Below, one piece after another: positions 33,076-44,444 of a DNA stretch of 64,000 nt (position 1 is its first letter; each line of letters opens with the position of its first letter). The notes beneath the pieces were generated by a model. The model was not told the origin of the DNA and ran no database searches. It saw only the letters and a program-made list of their open reading frames with translations. The stretch is taken from assembly GCF_001642475.1 (NCBI RefSeq), contig NW_019174009.1, positions 1-64,000 on the forward strand, in the 5' to 3' direction. Made by a program: the position numbers and the translations under genes. This DNA is from Fonsecaea monophora. Lineage: Eukaryota; Ascomycota; Eurotiomycetes; Chaetothyriales; Herpotrichiellaceae.

Positions 33076-34725
33076 ATGTCGATAACTGTGAAACACCTTA
33101 ATGCCGCAAATGCATTCATCCTCGTCTTCTCTCCCAAGGCGCACCCTCTGCCTCTAGATCTTACTTCCGCAGCCGGCGCGGTGTCGGTACTCATCGACCC
33201 TGGGAACAAGAACCCCGCTGTCGATCCCACGGCATGTTTTCCAGAGACTGAGCACAAAAGCCGGGGCGCCGTTGAACACTGGTCAGATCTTGAAGAGCCC
33301 GACGTGCTGATCGTGTCGCACAATAAGCTTGACCACCGTTACAAGGAGACTCTCGTCCGACTCCCTTCAGAAGGGAAGACTATCATTGCGGCAGAACCGG
33401 GCGCCGCAAAGGTCATCAAGAGCTGGAACCACTTTGACTCCGCACGAGTTCATGCCCTACTCAAATATGAATCCAAGGTCAAATTCGGGCGCTCCTTGCG
33501 AGTCCCCATTGCTCCCCTATCGCCTCAAGGCTTCCCGGGAGAGCTGAATATCGCATTCATTCCTGCGAAACGCTCCAGGACGGCTGTACACTACGCCATT
33601 GGCGTCACATACCAGCCACCCACGCACACGAGGAGTATCGCACCAATTGCAACAGTGGATCTTCCGAAAACTACGAGATACTTCCATATGCCCCTCAGTC
33701 CGTTGACTATGCCTCCGTCGAGTCCCCCGGCACCTTTGACTCCTCTAGCCGATCGACCTGTGTCTTTGGATCTGCCGTCTCATGCTCAGAGCTCTCCCCA
33801 AAGCCCGGATGCGGCACCCTTCAAAGGACATAGACCACGACTCTCTCGTTCATCAAATACTGCATCGTCCGAATTCCTCCCGGTGTCTGAACAGCCAGCT
33901 ATACAAACACGACCAGATCCCGAAGCTGAAAAGGAGGAACTGGTACAAAAAATCCTGACGATCCCCCACCAGTCTGTGCTCTTGGAGAGTCCTTTCCAAT
34001 TCGAACTCGGCCCTGCACCCTTTACATTTATCAATAATCTCCCCACACCACCAGCTTCTCCTGTTCCAACCGCGGTGTCTTCTTTATCAGGGTCGTCTCC
34101 AAACCGGTCGGCAACCTCTCGAAGTAGCACTCTCTACCATCATCGACACAGATCTTCCGTGACATCCCACCAAAAATCTCTATCAAGCGTCTCCTCCATC
34201 CCGAATCTTGCGCCCGTCACTCCCGCCCGTCCTAAAGCCGTCTCAGTCATCTACTCGCCCCATAGCGTCCCCCTGTCCGATCTACAGCCTTACATCCAGA
34301 CCCATCTCGTTCGACTGGCAGGGGCGCTGCCTTTGACCTTACTGCTCCACTCCTTCGACTACGCACAGAAACCCTGGTACCTTGGCGGCAACGTTTTGGC
34401 CAGCATGGACAGTGGAGCAGACATCGCTCGCGCATTGATGGCTAGGTGCTGGATCAGTGCGGACGAGGAACCAAAAGACTCTTATGGGACAGGCGTGAAG
34501 AAGCTACAGGTGAAGCGAATCTCGGTGAATGAGGTAAGGAGACATCTATGGGAAGGGGAGGACGGCGAATGGCTCAAGAAACGAGGATGGAACTGCGATG
34601 TTCGGCGAGTGGCGGCTGGGAGAGAGGTCTTCATTGGGCCGAGCCGAGATCTCTGCTCAGGGATGGAGGGGAAGAGAGACAGTCGATTGTTACGATTCAG
34701 CGGTGCGGGAGAGGAGATGATATGA
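33076..34725 (+). CDS. Degenerate metallo-beta-lactamase-fold protein with large disordered insert
   Basis: Single-exon protein of 549 aa. The first about 190 residues look like a metallo-beta-lactamase fold: initial strands leading to LIDPGNKNP, then DVLIVSHNKLDH at the place of the HxHxDH metal motif. The middle His is replaced by Lys (H-N-K-L-D-H), so normal two-metal chemistry is unlikely. A Ser/Pro-rich insert (about residues 195-385) separates this from a C-terminal globular part (about 390-480) with VSVIYSPHSVPLSDLQPYIQTHL and a LLLHSFDYAQKPWYLGGN segment. This later part resembles the end of a DNA-repair-type or lactamase-like domain only in outline. No signal peptide. Function unknown; a structural or RNA/DNA-binding role is possible. 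Confidence 0.75.
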   Translation: MSITVKHLNAANAFILVFSPKAHPLPLDLTSAAGAVSVLIDPGNKNPAVDPTACFPETEHKSRGAVEHWSDLEEPDVLIVSHNKLDHRYKETLVRLPSEGKTIIAAEPGAAKVIKSWNHFDSARVHALLKYESKVKFGRSLRVPIAPLSPQGFPGELNIAFIPAKRSRTAVHYAIGVTYQPPTHTRSIAPIATVDLPKTTRYFHMPLSPLTMPPSSPPAPLTPLADRPVSLDLPSHAQSSPQSPDAAPFKGHRPRLSRSSNTASSEFLPVSEQPAIQTRPDPEAEKEELVQKILTIPHQSVLLESPFQFELGPAPFTFINNLPTPPASPVPTAVSSLSGSSPNRSATSRSSTLYHHRHRSSVTSHQKSLSSVSSIPNLAPVTPARPKAVSVIYSPHSVPLSDLQPYIQTHLVRLAGALPLTLLLHSFDYAQKPWYLGGNVLASMDSGADIARALMARCWISADEEPKDSYGTGVKKLQVKRISVNEVRRHLWEGEDGEWLKKRGWNCDVRRVAAGREVFIGPSRDLCSGMEGKRDSRLLRFSGAGEEMI

Positions 34726-35125
34726 AACAAAGGTTGACGGAAGCGCGGGTACTCTCGATCCCAGCATTTTACGACTGAAGCGAATGATGTTGCAATAGCA
34801 ATTGTACAAACAGCTGTATATATGGTTTGACGAGAAACGATGATCTTCAAGGTCAAAAAGTCCCACAAAGTCTTTAGTCCTGTCTGTTGCACTTGTACCG
34901 ATTGGCTGGTTGTGGACGGAGATTTCAACCCCCAATTTTTTCCGCATCTTGACGTTCAGGTCATCAAGGTGACCAAAGACGTCACTCGTTGATCCCCATC
35001 GCCATTCCCCCTGAACATGGATTTGTTTTGCTATACTGACGAAGCGATTCTCTGCCCTAGGCCCTGCTTTCATTCAGGGCAGATGGTGAGACCGTCGCCA
35101 AACCTCGTCCGCGCCATCCGATACC
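34726..35125. other. Intergenic, about 400 bp
   Basis: Short spacer between two plus-strand genes. Nothing recognised besides the expected 3' and 5' ends. Confidence 0.5.
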
Positions 35126-37537
35126 ATGGCCCACGTTCTGTCTCCGTCGCGGACAGCTGCTCTCTTTGACATCCTGACCCATTACGACACCTACGCCCAG
35201 ATCCGCGAGTTTCGAAGACCTGGAAGCCTTGCAAACTATGGTCCTCCTTTCACTGCGCAGCCAGCGAATCCCTCTAGTTCGCCCGCCCTACAGGCCCTAG
35301 TCTCCAAGTTCCTGCTGAACCTGCCGGGCTTGAACAATTTGCCCGAGAAATGGTGGACCGTGCAATGTCAAGAAATCATCGAGAGTCTGGAGAGGGCCAA
35401 CCTGAGCGAGAGCTACGACAAGGGCGTCATCGGCAGCCGCAAGACGCTCGCGACAGCGATATCAGCCCTGATCGAATACCCCGTCAGAGGCACCTTCGCT
35501 GGCTTCCCAAAGATCAGGGAGCGCGACCCCAATTACGACCTCACCAACGCAGATCATTTGCAACGTGCATTTCGTGACTTCCTCAATGACTGCGTGTATG
35601 GCAGTATCCTAGACGACATGGTGCAGAAGACCGCCGAGACAGACAACCTCGACGACCATCCTCAATTAACCAAAGCCGTGCACGAGTTTGTGCTTGTCAA
35701 GTGAGCCACTTTTTGTTTGTTTGCCTTTCTTTAGCAGTCCGACTCCTGGTCCTGCTTCTTACGCCACGGATGTGATACTGACCGATCGGCTCCAGCATTG
35801 CCTCCTTTATGCACTACACTCTTATTCTGTCTCCCAAAGGCCAGTACTTGCTGAAGCTGGTCGACAACGCCAATAAACTCGTGCCTTATATGGTTCTTCG
35901 ACAGACATTGAAGATCGGAAATGTCGCGACTATGATAAACGCCATGGTCAAAGTCGGTCTGGCCAAAATGAGTGTTTCCAGTGTCACCAACTGGATCGGG
36001 TTGACTCAGTCTCAGGACGAGGGCACGAATCTCATGCAAACGTACGCATTAACAGCCTCCCCTCCTCCCTTATATCCCACGACTTATCACATATACTGAC
36101 TAAATTTTGCTGCGCAGGATCATCTCCACGGTCCTTAATTGGGATATTAGGGATCTCGAGTCCAGGGCCGCCAAACTCGAGCGAGAACGCGCAAAACCGG
36201 GCAAGGAGCAGCTGCATGCCCTGAAAGACTACGTGCATCGACCACAAGAAGAGCAGGATCGCATCCGAAAGGAAAGCCTAACGCAGTCCATCTCGATTGT
36301 AACGGCCATCTTGAAGGACACCAGATCCCCCTCTACCGAGCTGACCGACGTCCATCACAAGCAAGCGTTGGAGTACCTCTCGATCCACCTGTCCATTCGT
36401 GATCGCAAACAGCTTATCCAATGCCTGTGCAAATCTTCTCCTGATCACCTAACCCTGTCTGTCCGGGAAGTTGTCGACGCCTACGAGCCTGTCATACGAC
36501 GGATGCACAAGGCCATCGATCTGTCCTCGACACTCTCCGATTTCGAAAACTTCCTCAAAGACCTGATCAAGCTGGCGAGGATCCACACAGACAAGTCCAA
36601 TAAAGCCATCGTACCAACCGTGGGGGATTTTGTCCGGTTGCTCCGCAAGCATCAGCGGTCATGTCACATCTTCCTGCACCAGTGTGCCAAGAATGACAAG
36701 GAATTAACGGATTGGTACCTCGACTGGGCAAAGAAAGCAGCCTTACAGTTCAGACAAGAGTCCAGCGGAGACGACTCGGAGGTTTTCAAGCACGGAAAAG
36801 GCGGAGCCGGCAACCTGACATCGTCCCTGCACGCCCTCTTCGCCTCTCTGCCTCAAGAAACCCAATCCCGGATCCTGCCCATCCTTGACTCTCACTCCGA
36901 GTATCTAGACAAGATGCACGAACAGTCCGCGGCCCGGCTCACGAACGTCTTGAAATCACCGCCGTCCAAAAACCCGGCCATCGCAAAGATCTTCTCCTCC
37001 AACCACTCGAACCACTCCAGTCGGCCTTCTTCAAGGACATCTAGCCCCGCTCCGCCACTAGACCGCAACGAGGGTCATGCGACGCCGTCAACGACAACTC
37101 CGACATCGGGATCATTCCCCACAATGGTCTCGGAAAGCGACATGTCCCGCGAGATCAAGGAAAATCCCACGCCAGAAGTCTCTTCCAACCCCGGCCCTGG
37201 CTCATTCCTCGCGCGCTGGCAAGCGCTGCTCGACGCCACGCCGATCACCCCGTTGAGTCAACAAGGAAGTCCAAAGGCCGCGAGCTCGCCCGAGGTGGTA
37301 GAGGCGAGCGCGACGGACGTGGATGGTTCAAAGCTTGTAAACTTTAAGAACAAGGAAGCGAGAGGGGAGAAGATCCGAGTCGAGGACCAGCAGCCGCCGC
37401 TTGGGAGCATTGGAAAGGAAGATGACGTGGGAATCAGTCAAAGGGCAAGAAAGAGACAGAAACAGTTGAAGATTGTGATCGACGCTATGGGAGACGAATT
37501 CAGGCAGTTGCTGGCCAAGGAGGCGTGTTATTGGTAA
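35126..37537 (+). CDS. PX-associated (PXB) / DUF3818-type protein
   Basis: 746-aa protein in three exons (35126-35700, 35796-36041, 36118-37537); both introns have GT-AG ends and keep phase (joins FVLV-NIASFMH and LMQT-IISTVL). Its arrangement recalls the fungal proteins that carry a PX-associated domain at the N-terminus and the DUF3818 helical domain. The relatives I know of (yeast YPR097W/Lec1 type) are lipid-binding and linked to membranes. Residues 1-130 are helical and may be the PXB part. Residues about 190-560 are a long helical region with an ESLTQSISIVTAIL segment. The last about 180 residues are Ser/Pro-rich and disordered, ending with a basic RARKRQKQLK patch. I see no clear PX lipid-binding domain (no RRYSDF-like motif), which would be unusual. 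Confidence 0.78.
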
Positions 37538-39302
37538 ACAGTCCACTACTAGGGAAAGGAGACGAGGGATATACCTCCTGTTTTATCGGCACGCCTTGTG
37601 CGGGCAAGATATCTCTCCATGGAAAGGGGTGAGGGAATCAGAAAAGATTGGTTACAGAAATTGTGACTCGGCTCTGCTCGACTTCGCGACTTTTTGTTCT
37701 TGATACCACGCCATTCCACGTCTTCGGCACGAGCGAATTGGATTGGACTGAGCTCGGCGGAATGGAGACCTACAGGAATCGTCGAGCGGTTTGAGCCACA
37801 CCCCAAAGAGAACGACGGGGATTAGCTGCTTTCTTCCCAGCCATCGAGCTGGCGGCCATCTTGCCCCGGTGGCCGAAAGTTGTTCTCTGTATACAGTACA
37901 GGGACACATTCATTCGAGCCGGGAGCCTGGAGGAGAAATATGAGACCCGAGAGTGCGACGGGCATGGCCCACGTCTATCGAGATGTTTCTACCACCAGTC
38001 CCAACACTGACAGACACAGGTCATGGGCACACACATACAACAAGCGAGGAACGAACAAACAAGCGAACACATTCATGAACGAGGGTGTCGCTCCTACCCT
38101 TGCCTCAGGACAGAGGAGCGCCGATACATTCCGACGACTCTCCTAACTTGTGCAAAGTTGCAACTATGGCTGGCTTGGCCTGTCCTGGCTTGTTTGTCAA
38201 TACTGTTTATCGAGAGCCGAGACGACTCCTACTTTCCTCTGCTCTGCTCTGCTGTTTGGCTGTCTGCCTGCCTGCCCGCCTGCTTGCTTGCTTTTGAGCC
38301 CAGAACGTCCGGGATGACACATGACATCGTCCCTGCCTCACGCTCAGGGTACGATGAGTCATGGCTTTGGGATGGAAAGGAGGGTGGATGCTTGGTGCGC
38401 GGTGGACGGTGAGAGCGCTGAACGCAGACAAGGACATCACATTTACATGGCCATGGCTATGGGTCATGGACAAGCCCATAACAATCTAACCCGCAGTCCA
38501 CATTGTCGTCATATCATTACCCCGGCCGGTCAACGTCGCAGGATCCGCTCTAGACGATATTGTTGCTCTTACACGCTAAAAAGGCCGTGCACTCGGAGTG
38601 CGTCTATGGGTGGCCTGATTCAAAGATAGAAGGAAAGATGGAGAGGAGGACTTGAACCTGTACTATTGGTTCGGTTTGGCTTTGGAACCTCTCAACAGTA
38701 TACATGTCTTTTTCCCGTTACCTCGTCAAGACTCATACAAATGGCATATTCTGTCCGACCGTGTTCCACCATACTTTGTCCGATGAGCATTCTCTTTTGT
38801 CTCTAAGTGACCGTAGCCGATGACATCCTCGGAGCTGAAAGCTGTTTGCCTCTTTTTCTCTCTTTTTCATTTTTGTTTCAGATCGTTGCTCTCAGCACAG
38901 CCCATGACCGCGACGCGAATCAATACTGATGAGATGAGTATCATGCAATTCCCCCAAGCATACCAATACCAATGCAAGTGCCAATGTGCCGTTTATTCCG
39001 AGACCAGACTACCCGTCATGGTATATCCAACGCGACCAACCCGTTGATCGTACCATCAAAGACTCCGTAAGTGGTAATTCCATATGCAAGAGGTTCCAAT
39101 TTGCGTGTCGAGTGCTGAAAAGCAGTGGGGGAAAAGCGGTCTCCATGAAAGCGGCAATCTCTTATACGACAAAAACGCAATCGGGTATCAATCATCATGG
39201 GGCCAGCGCCTCAAAACGTAGAGGTAAATATTCACAAACCGTTCGTCTATCTTCGTAAATTTTGGAATATCGATCGAATGCGAAGCATCGTCGCCGCTGG
39301 CT
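37538..39302. other. Gene-poor region, about 1.8 kb
   Basis: No supported gene. A low-complexity tract of tgcc/tgct tetranucleotides lies at about 38236-38296 (ctctgctctgctctgctg followed by gcctgcctgcccgcctgcttgcttgc). It separates converging genes (PXB-type plus, creD minus). Confidence 0.45.
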
Positions 39303-41384
39303 CTACCGCCCTCGCAGTTGCAGCATCCGCAACCTTCTCTCGTCATCTTGGATCGAACTCACAGTTCGGTGGGATATTGACGTTCTTGGAACGCCATTGA
39401 CGGGTGAATCCGGTGAGTTTGCGGTCGCTGTTATGGTGCCCGGTAACCTTGGCGAAGTTCTAAGGTGGGCGGTCGGAGGCTCTGCTAACGGCGGAGGGCT
39501 GGGGTCCGTAACAGCAGCTCCGTAGGTCGGCAGGGATACCGACGGGTCAAATTGCTTCCTCGGGGCAGGTGTCTTGACTGCTGTTGTGTATGAAGGAACG
39601 CGAGCCAGATCCTCCATATGGTCATACTGAGGGAATGGCGTCCTAGTGCCAGAATGGTGACCATCTTCTTCTTCTTCAGAAGTCCGGCGCGAAATCATGA
39701 GACTGCCTGGCTGACTAGGTGTATGGGAAGGACCGCCCGGAGACGCACCTTGATCAATAGGACTAATTCGTGGATACGAGCTCGGAGCCGATGCACTATG
39801 TGGTGCGAAATAATCTTCAGGCATGGTCGTAGACGACGAGTTCCGCCTAGATCGTCTATCGGCTGGTAGCGATAGATTACTTATTTCACCGTCTTCGTTG
39901 CCACGCAGATCTTGGATGAAGGAGTCGCCCACTCGAAGATCCTGGAGCCTGCTCTGAAGAGCTATTGGTGACACGTAGTTTCCATTGGCCATTGCTGCCA
40001 GACTCGCGAGGTTTTCCTGGGACGCATGGCGACTGTGGAGGTACGGAGTCCCAGGAGTAGACAGGGCGGTTCCGGGTGTTCGATAGCCATCCACATCGGA
40101 ATATAAGACATCCAAAGTATGCTTCCCGTACACGGGTGGCGCTGCATTGGCCAAATCGTTAGCAATAGCTGCCCTCCCGGCTTGAGGCGATTGGTCAACC
40201 AGATCGTTGTTTTCGTTAATAGGTAGACTGGGAGATATGTAAAACGAAACCGGGAGGTTGGCGCGTAGTTCAGAAATGTGGCCGTCGGGGTTGTGTAACT
40301 GAACATTAAATTTCACTTTATGTCGAACCTTGATCCCTCTGACATTACAGTCCTGTAAGCATTGGTTCAGAGATTTGGGCAACTCAAGATATCGAGAAAA
40401 TTGATAGCCTTCGGCAACTTCGTCGATGATTTGCTCATCCTTTTCAGGCTCGACCTTGTAAAGATCCGACGCAATGACTCTGTCCATCTTGGTCAGGCCA
40501 TTGTTCAGAGCGGATATTCCCCATTCTGGATCAACGACAAATTCTTGCTCTTCTTTGACTTGCGTAGAGACATTGCCGATCACCAGACCTTTCAAGAGAG
40601 ATATTAATTTGAAGTCAACTTGAACAAATGACCCAAAGGCGACCGCCTTGTTGGGGATGCTAATCGAGTATTCGATTTTATTCGGCCATATGTTTTCGAC
40701 AGACTAGTAGCGGGTCAGAAAAGGGAGAGGGGCAATGCATGTAAGAACGAGGACTTCGTACCATTGCGTGGGAAAGTTCCAAGGCATTCGAATCCAAAGT
40801 GCGGACGATGCGCAGAGGTTTGCGGATGACAATGTCCCTCCCCCTCTTACGACTGATTTCAGCCTTCAAGCGGTAGATAATCCACGCATCCTTCAGACCT
40901 TCCACACTTTCGGGCAGAGAACCCTCGAGGATGCATTGGAATGGCCACTCGTAGTTGTCGGGTTGTAAAATTTCGGTCTTGCCTTTCCCTGGGTCTCGAA
41001 ACGTCCAATTCTTCTCGAAAAAGGTCTTCTCCTTGTAAGTGGTACGCCTGCCTGACATGGAGGATGTGGAAGTAGTCTGCCATCTGTACACATCAGGTTA
41101 GTTGGAAGGTGATCACGCGAGCAAGAGGAATTGCCGGAATTGCCGTGGGACCATCATTCGACTTACGACATATGTAGGATTCCGCTCAGAGTCAAGTCGA
41201 CGTGGTGGATAGTCATAGGTTCAGTGAGGCACAGAACCAGAGACCCCGACAGTTGGGCACTTGCAGCCTCGTCTTCATTGCCCCGAAACACGATGTAGTC
41301 ATTGTCCAGGCGGATATCGAAGTGTTTGACGCTGCTACTTGAGCCTGAGTGAGAGGTGTGCGCACTCAGAAACTTGAGCGCCAT
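39303..41384 (-). CDS. creD: Arrestin-like adaptor CreD (ArtA/Rod1 family), core gene
   Basis: Arrestin-domain protein that recruits a Rsp5/HulA-type HECT ubiquitin ligase to membrane transporters and takes part in carbon catabolite repression. Core exons are 41384-41167, 41083-40762 and 40703-39303 (646 aa) with phase-consistent GT-AG introns. The arrestin N domain begins KHFDIRLDNDYIVFRGNE and continues through SGSLVLCLTEPMTIHHVDL. The arrestin C domain covers VENIWPNKIEYSISIP to KVKFNVQLHNPDG. PY-type ligase-binding sites follow: PPVYG, VPSY and LPTYG. The C-terminal about 300 residues are disordered and Ser/Pro-rich, with phosphorylatable RRXS sites. The start used is MALKFLSAHTS, which matches the short form. 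An in-frame open stretch upstream plus a strong donor further away suggests an N-terminally longer form (see the next entry). Confidence 0.88.
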
Positions 41385-41548
41385 GGTTTGTGATTTGGAA
41401 GGTGCCAGACCGTGGAGATGACGATTGGCTAAAGAAGACGCAGGAGAACTCGAAGGACGCTGGTTCAAGGGAGTGCGCGAGACTGGCTCATGGCGGCCGG
41501 AGGAGCATTCGGGAGAATGCTTGCGGTTTAGACGAAGGAGCGGCCTAA

Positions 41549-42681
41549 TCTGCTGGATTGGAGTAAGAACATTGGAAGGAGAGTGACGAGGTAGTACAAG
41601 GAGAAAGGGAGAAGGATTGAGAATGAAGCATATGACAATCAACAAGGCATGCGCAATGAGATCGCACAGGCTGATACACCCAAGCTTCTACTCAGACGCA
41701 GGTGGGCATGCAACAGAAATTTGAGGTGATGACTGCGACAGAAAAAAGATAATGATCGGGTCGGAGGGAATAATTGGACGGAAGGGTACAAAGAGTGGAT
41801 AGTCGGGTTGCGTGCTGGGTGGGCGCTGGGGGGGCGCTGGGCGGGAATGGCTGAGATGATGCAGGTAGAGTGGCTAATGGAAGGGCCGTGTGGGAACTTA
41901 CTGTTATCAGGCGCGGGTCTCTCTGATGAGGGTCCACTCCGGCTGTTCTCTCGCCGCCAGTCGATAGCGGCAGTGGCGGTGGTGGTGCTAGGGGCGCCGC
42001 TGATGATGCTGATGCTGAAGATGCCGATCCTGATGCAGAGTCTGTGGGCTGATGAGACTTTCTAGGGCCCCTTCTAGGTAAGGCTCCCGCGAATGAGACC
42101 GATGACGCCGAGGCCCCGTTAGCGGTAGAACCTAGGCTTGAGCCTGTGCCTGGCAATGATGCATTTGCTGTAACAACTTCGGCTTCGATGGGTGCTTCGA
42201 TGGGGAAACTTGCAGCTTCTTCGATGTCGTCGTGCCGAGGATACGGATAGCTGCTTTCAGTGAGTGTAATGGCAGGTATCGAGCTTGACGACGACGCCGT
42301 CGTCCAGAGAGAGGATGTTGTGTTGGTCGTATCGGATCTCCCTCGTCCATTGGCGTTGGCCATACTGCCGTCCTCGAGTCTTCTCTCTTCACCGTCTATC
42401 TGTCTCACGACGGGGGCTGGATCCTCCACCTGGGCCGCCAACGGTGTCCTGGGCTTGACTTTGGCCCTGATGATTGCTGTGGCCTTCATAGTGCTCAAAG
42501 GGGCCAACACTGGCGCTGGCAGTTCTCGTAACAAGGCTCTCGTCCCCGCCGATCTTTGATTTCCCAGCGTCATATTTCGCCTTCTCTTTGTCTGGCAGTA
42601 TCCTGGGCTTCTCTTTGCGGTGTGCTTGTGTCCGTCGGCATCTGGATCCTCCCAGACCACTGTTCCACTGAATCTGGCCAA
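41549..42681 (-). CDS. Possible 5' extension of creD (upstream exon and intron)
   Basis: An open frame from 42681 reaches a strong donor (ACA|gtaagt) after codon 41904-41902. A phase-0 acceptor (ccagcag) before 41549 leads straight into an open frame that continues to the creD Met at 41384. The joined reading would add up to about 315 residues: Ser/Ala/Thr/Pro-rich disordered sequence and then a basic IRPLLRLNRKHSPE segment. Several internal Met codons (for example the one beginning MTLGNQRSAG) could be the real start. The intron would be about 350 bp, long for this window. The alternative is that this is only the creD leader and the open frame is chance. Confidence 0.4.
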
Positions 42682-44444
42682 TCTAATTCGAGGCTGCGCT
42701 ACTCTTTTGGCGAATTTTCCTGCTGAAGGCCGCGATCTCTTCCGAAACCTTGGTCACCTGGACGGTGGGCTCGTGGGTACAGGTAGTCGAGAGGAAATGA
42801 TCGGGAAGCGCAGGAACAGGCGGATACTGGCAAGATTGACACCCAAGTAGAGATAAGTCTGATAGCACTGATTGCAAGGCCGATAATGGAAGCACGATAA
42901 CCGATCTGATGTCTCTTCTGACCAGAAAGGTGAATTGGGGTAAAGCACTCTCCTCTACCATCAAAGTGTTGAGACACGTGGAAAGAGAGCCGGGATCAAG
43001 GACGGAACCCGAGGGCACAGGAGCGAAGCATCTGACACTGAGAAATTAACTGTGATGTCCTCGTTTTTCTGCACGGGCAGTGCCTGCGAATACGTGCCCT
43101 GTAATGTGTGCGTCGCAACCAACACCTCACACGATCTTTTGAAGAGTGTAGGCCCCCTTTATCATCATTCGTTGCATACCCTCCAGTAGGCCCCTCAGGC
43201 CCCTGCAAAAAGTGCTCGGGGCGTCCAGGAGATCGTCAGGGCTGAAAAAGAAATGGCCCTCGATTCCTCGATCTGATTCCAATCACGGAAACATGGCCAT
43301 CTTACCAAGCACCCCTCCTCCCTTCTCCTGTCACCGAACGCACAATCAGAAGCAACATTACCGAATACATGATATGGAGTTTGGGCCTCCAGATGTGAAA
43401 CCCCCAAAACTCCTCCTGCTCAACCATTTTCGTTCTTTGCAGCCAGAAACCTGCGAGTCGTCTCTCGTAGTGATCGCATCCCCCTTTCTCGCATCTGATC
43501 CTGCCCCCTTCTTGACCTCGTCATACCACAGGGGCTGCACGAAGTGCACATGTGGCTACCCCTCTGCCCTTCATACTACCCTGGCTGATTTTCTTCTGGC
43601 TCCTCTGACAGCACTTATGGCTGCTCAGGGAAAGTCTACTCGGAGCGATGGTACCTTGATCCTTGGGAAGGACTTTACCTATACTCTTCTCGGCCCCACG
43701 CTCTTTCCCAAAGCCCGAACTCGAGCATTGGCATTAGCAGGTTAGATGGGCTATGGTCACCATCTCGGAACGACGGTGCCGTTCAAAACTCTATGGAGAA
43801 CAAGCTACAAGGACGAGGGACTTTGCAGAAGTCTGAGGTAATTGAATGGAGTCGGCCCAAGGGAGTTGATCAAACCTCCCCTATCATCCGGCTCACCGGC
43901 ACTCCCCGTACTAAGCGACTGCTAGAGAATGCTTGCTGCCGACCCATGGTGTCATTGTTTGATCGTCATGTGGTTTGTTCTAGATGAAACTAACTTTTGC
44001 CCCAGTCCTGGAATGAGTAGATACAAGTACGGAGCATCTACTGCTTGTCCAGTACCCTCATCCATGACACTCAATCCCCAAAAGACGTTGTTTACTTGCA
44101 TAACAAGTATGGTCTGGCAGACCCGCTGGGGATGTGAATCGATTGCCATTAAATCTTTCTACAAGCAGTTGTCGATCAAACTGTCTCCACGCCCCAGCGC
44201 GCAAATATCAGGTTTTCTAGCGAGCATCAAAGCGCACATGGTTCGTGCGGAATGCCTTATCACTCTTATCGACATGCCCAATGCGCTGACCCCTAGGGAA
44301 TTCCACTTGAAGTTCTTAACGGGCGCCAGCCAAGCGGGGACTTCCAGACTATGCTGGATTGTAGTCGAATTAGGTGACACACCCGATAGTGACATCCCGT
44401 GCTATAGCGAGGCTCTGACATTCCCGCCATCTCGTATATGCAAC
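42682..44444. other. Region without a firm gene between creD and creC
   Basis: About 1.8 kb. A 177-codon plus-strand frame at 43212-43745 has no recognisable domain and I do not call it. It probably contains the creD promoter and the creC 3' UTR. Confidence 0.45.

Noticed and set aside
43212..43745. 177-codon plus-strand frame between creD and creC
   Set aside because: No domain, no splice support, and composition like non-coding DNA; not called as a gene.
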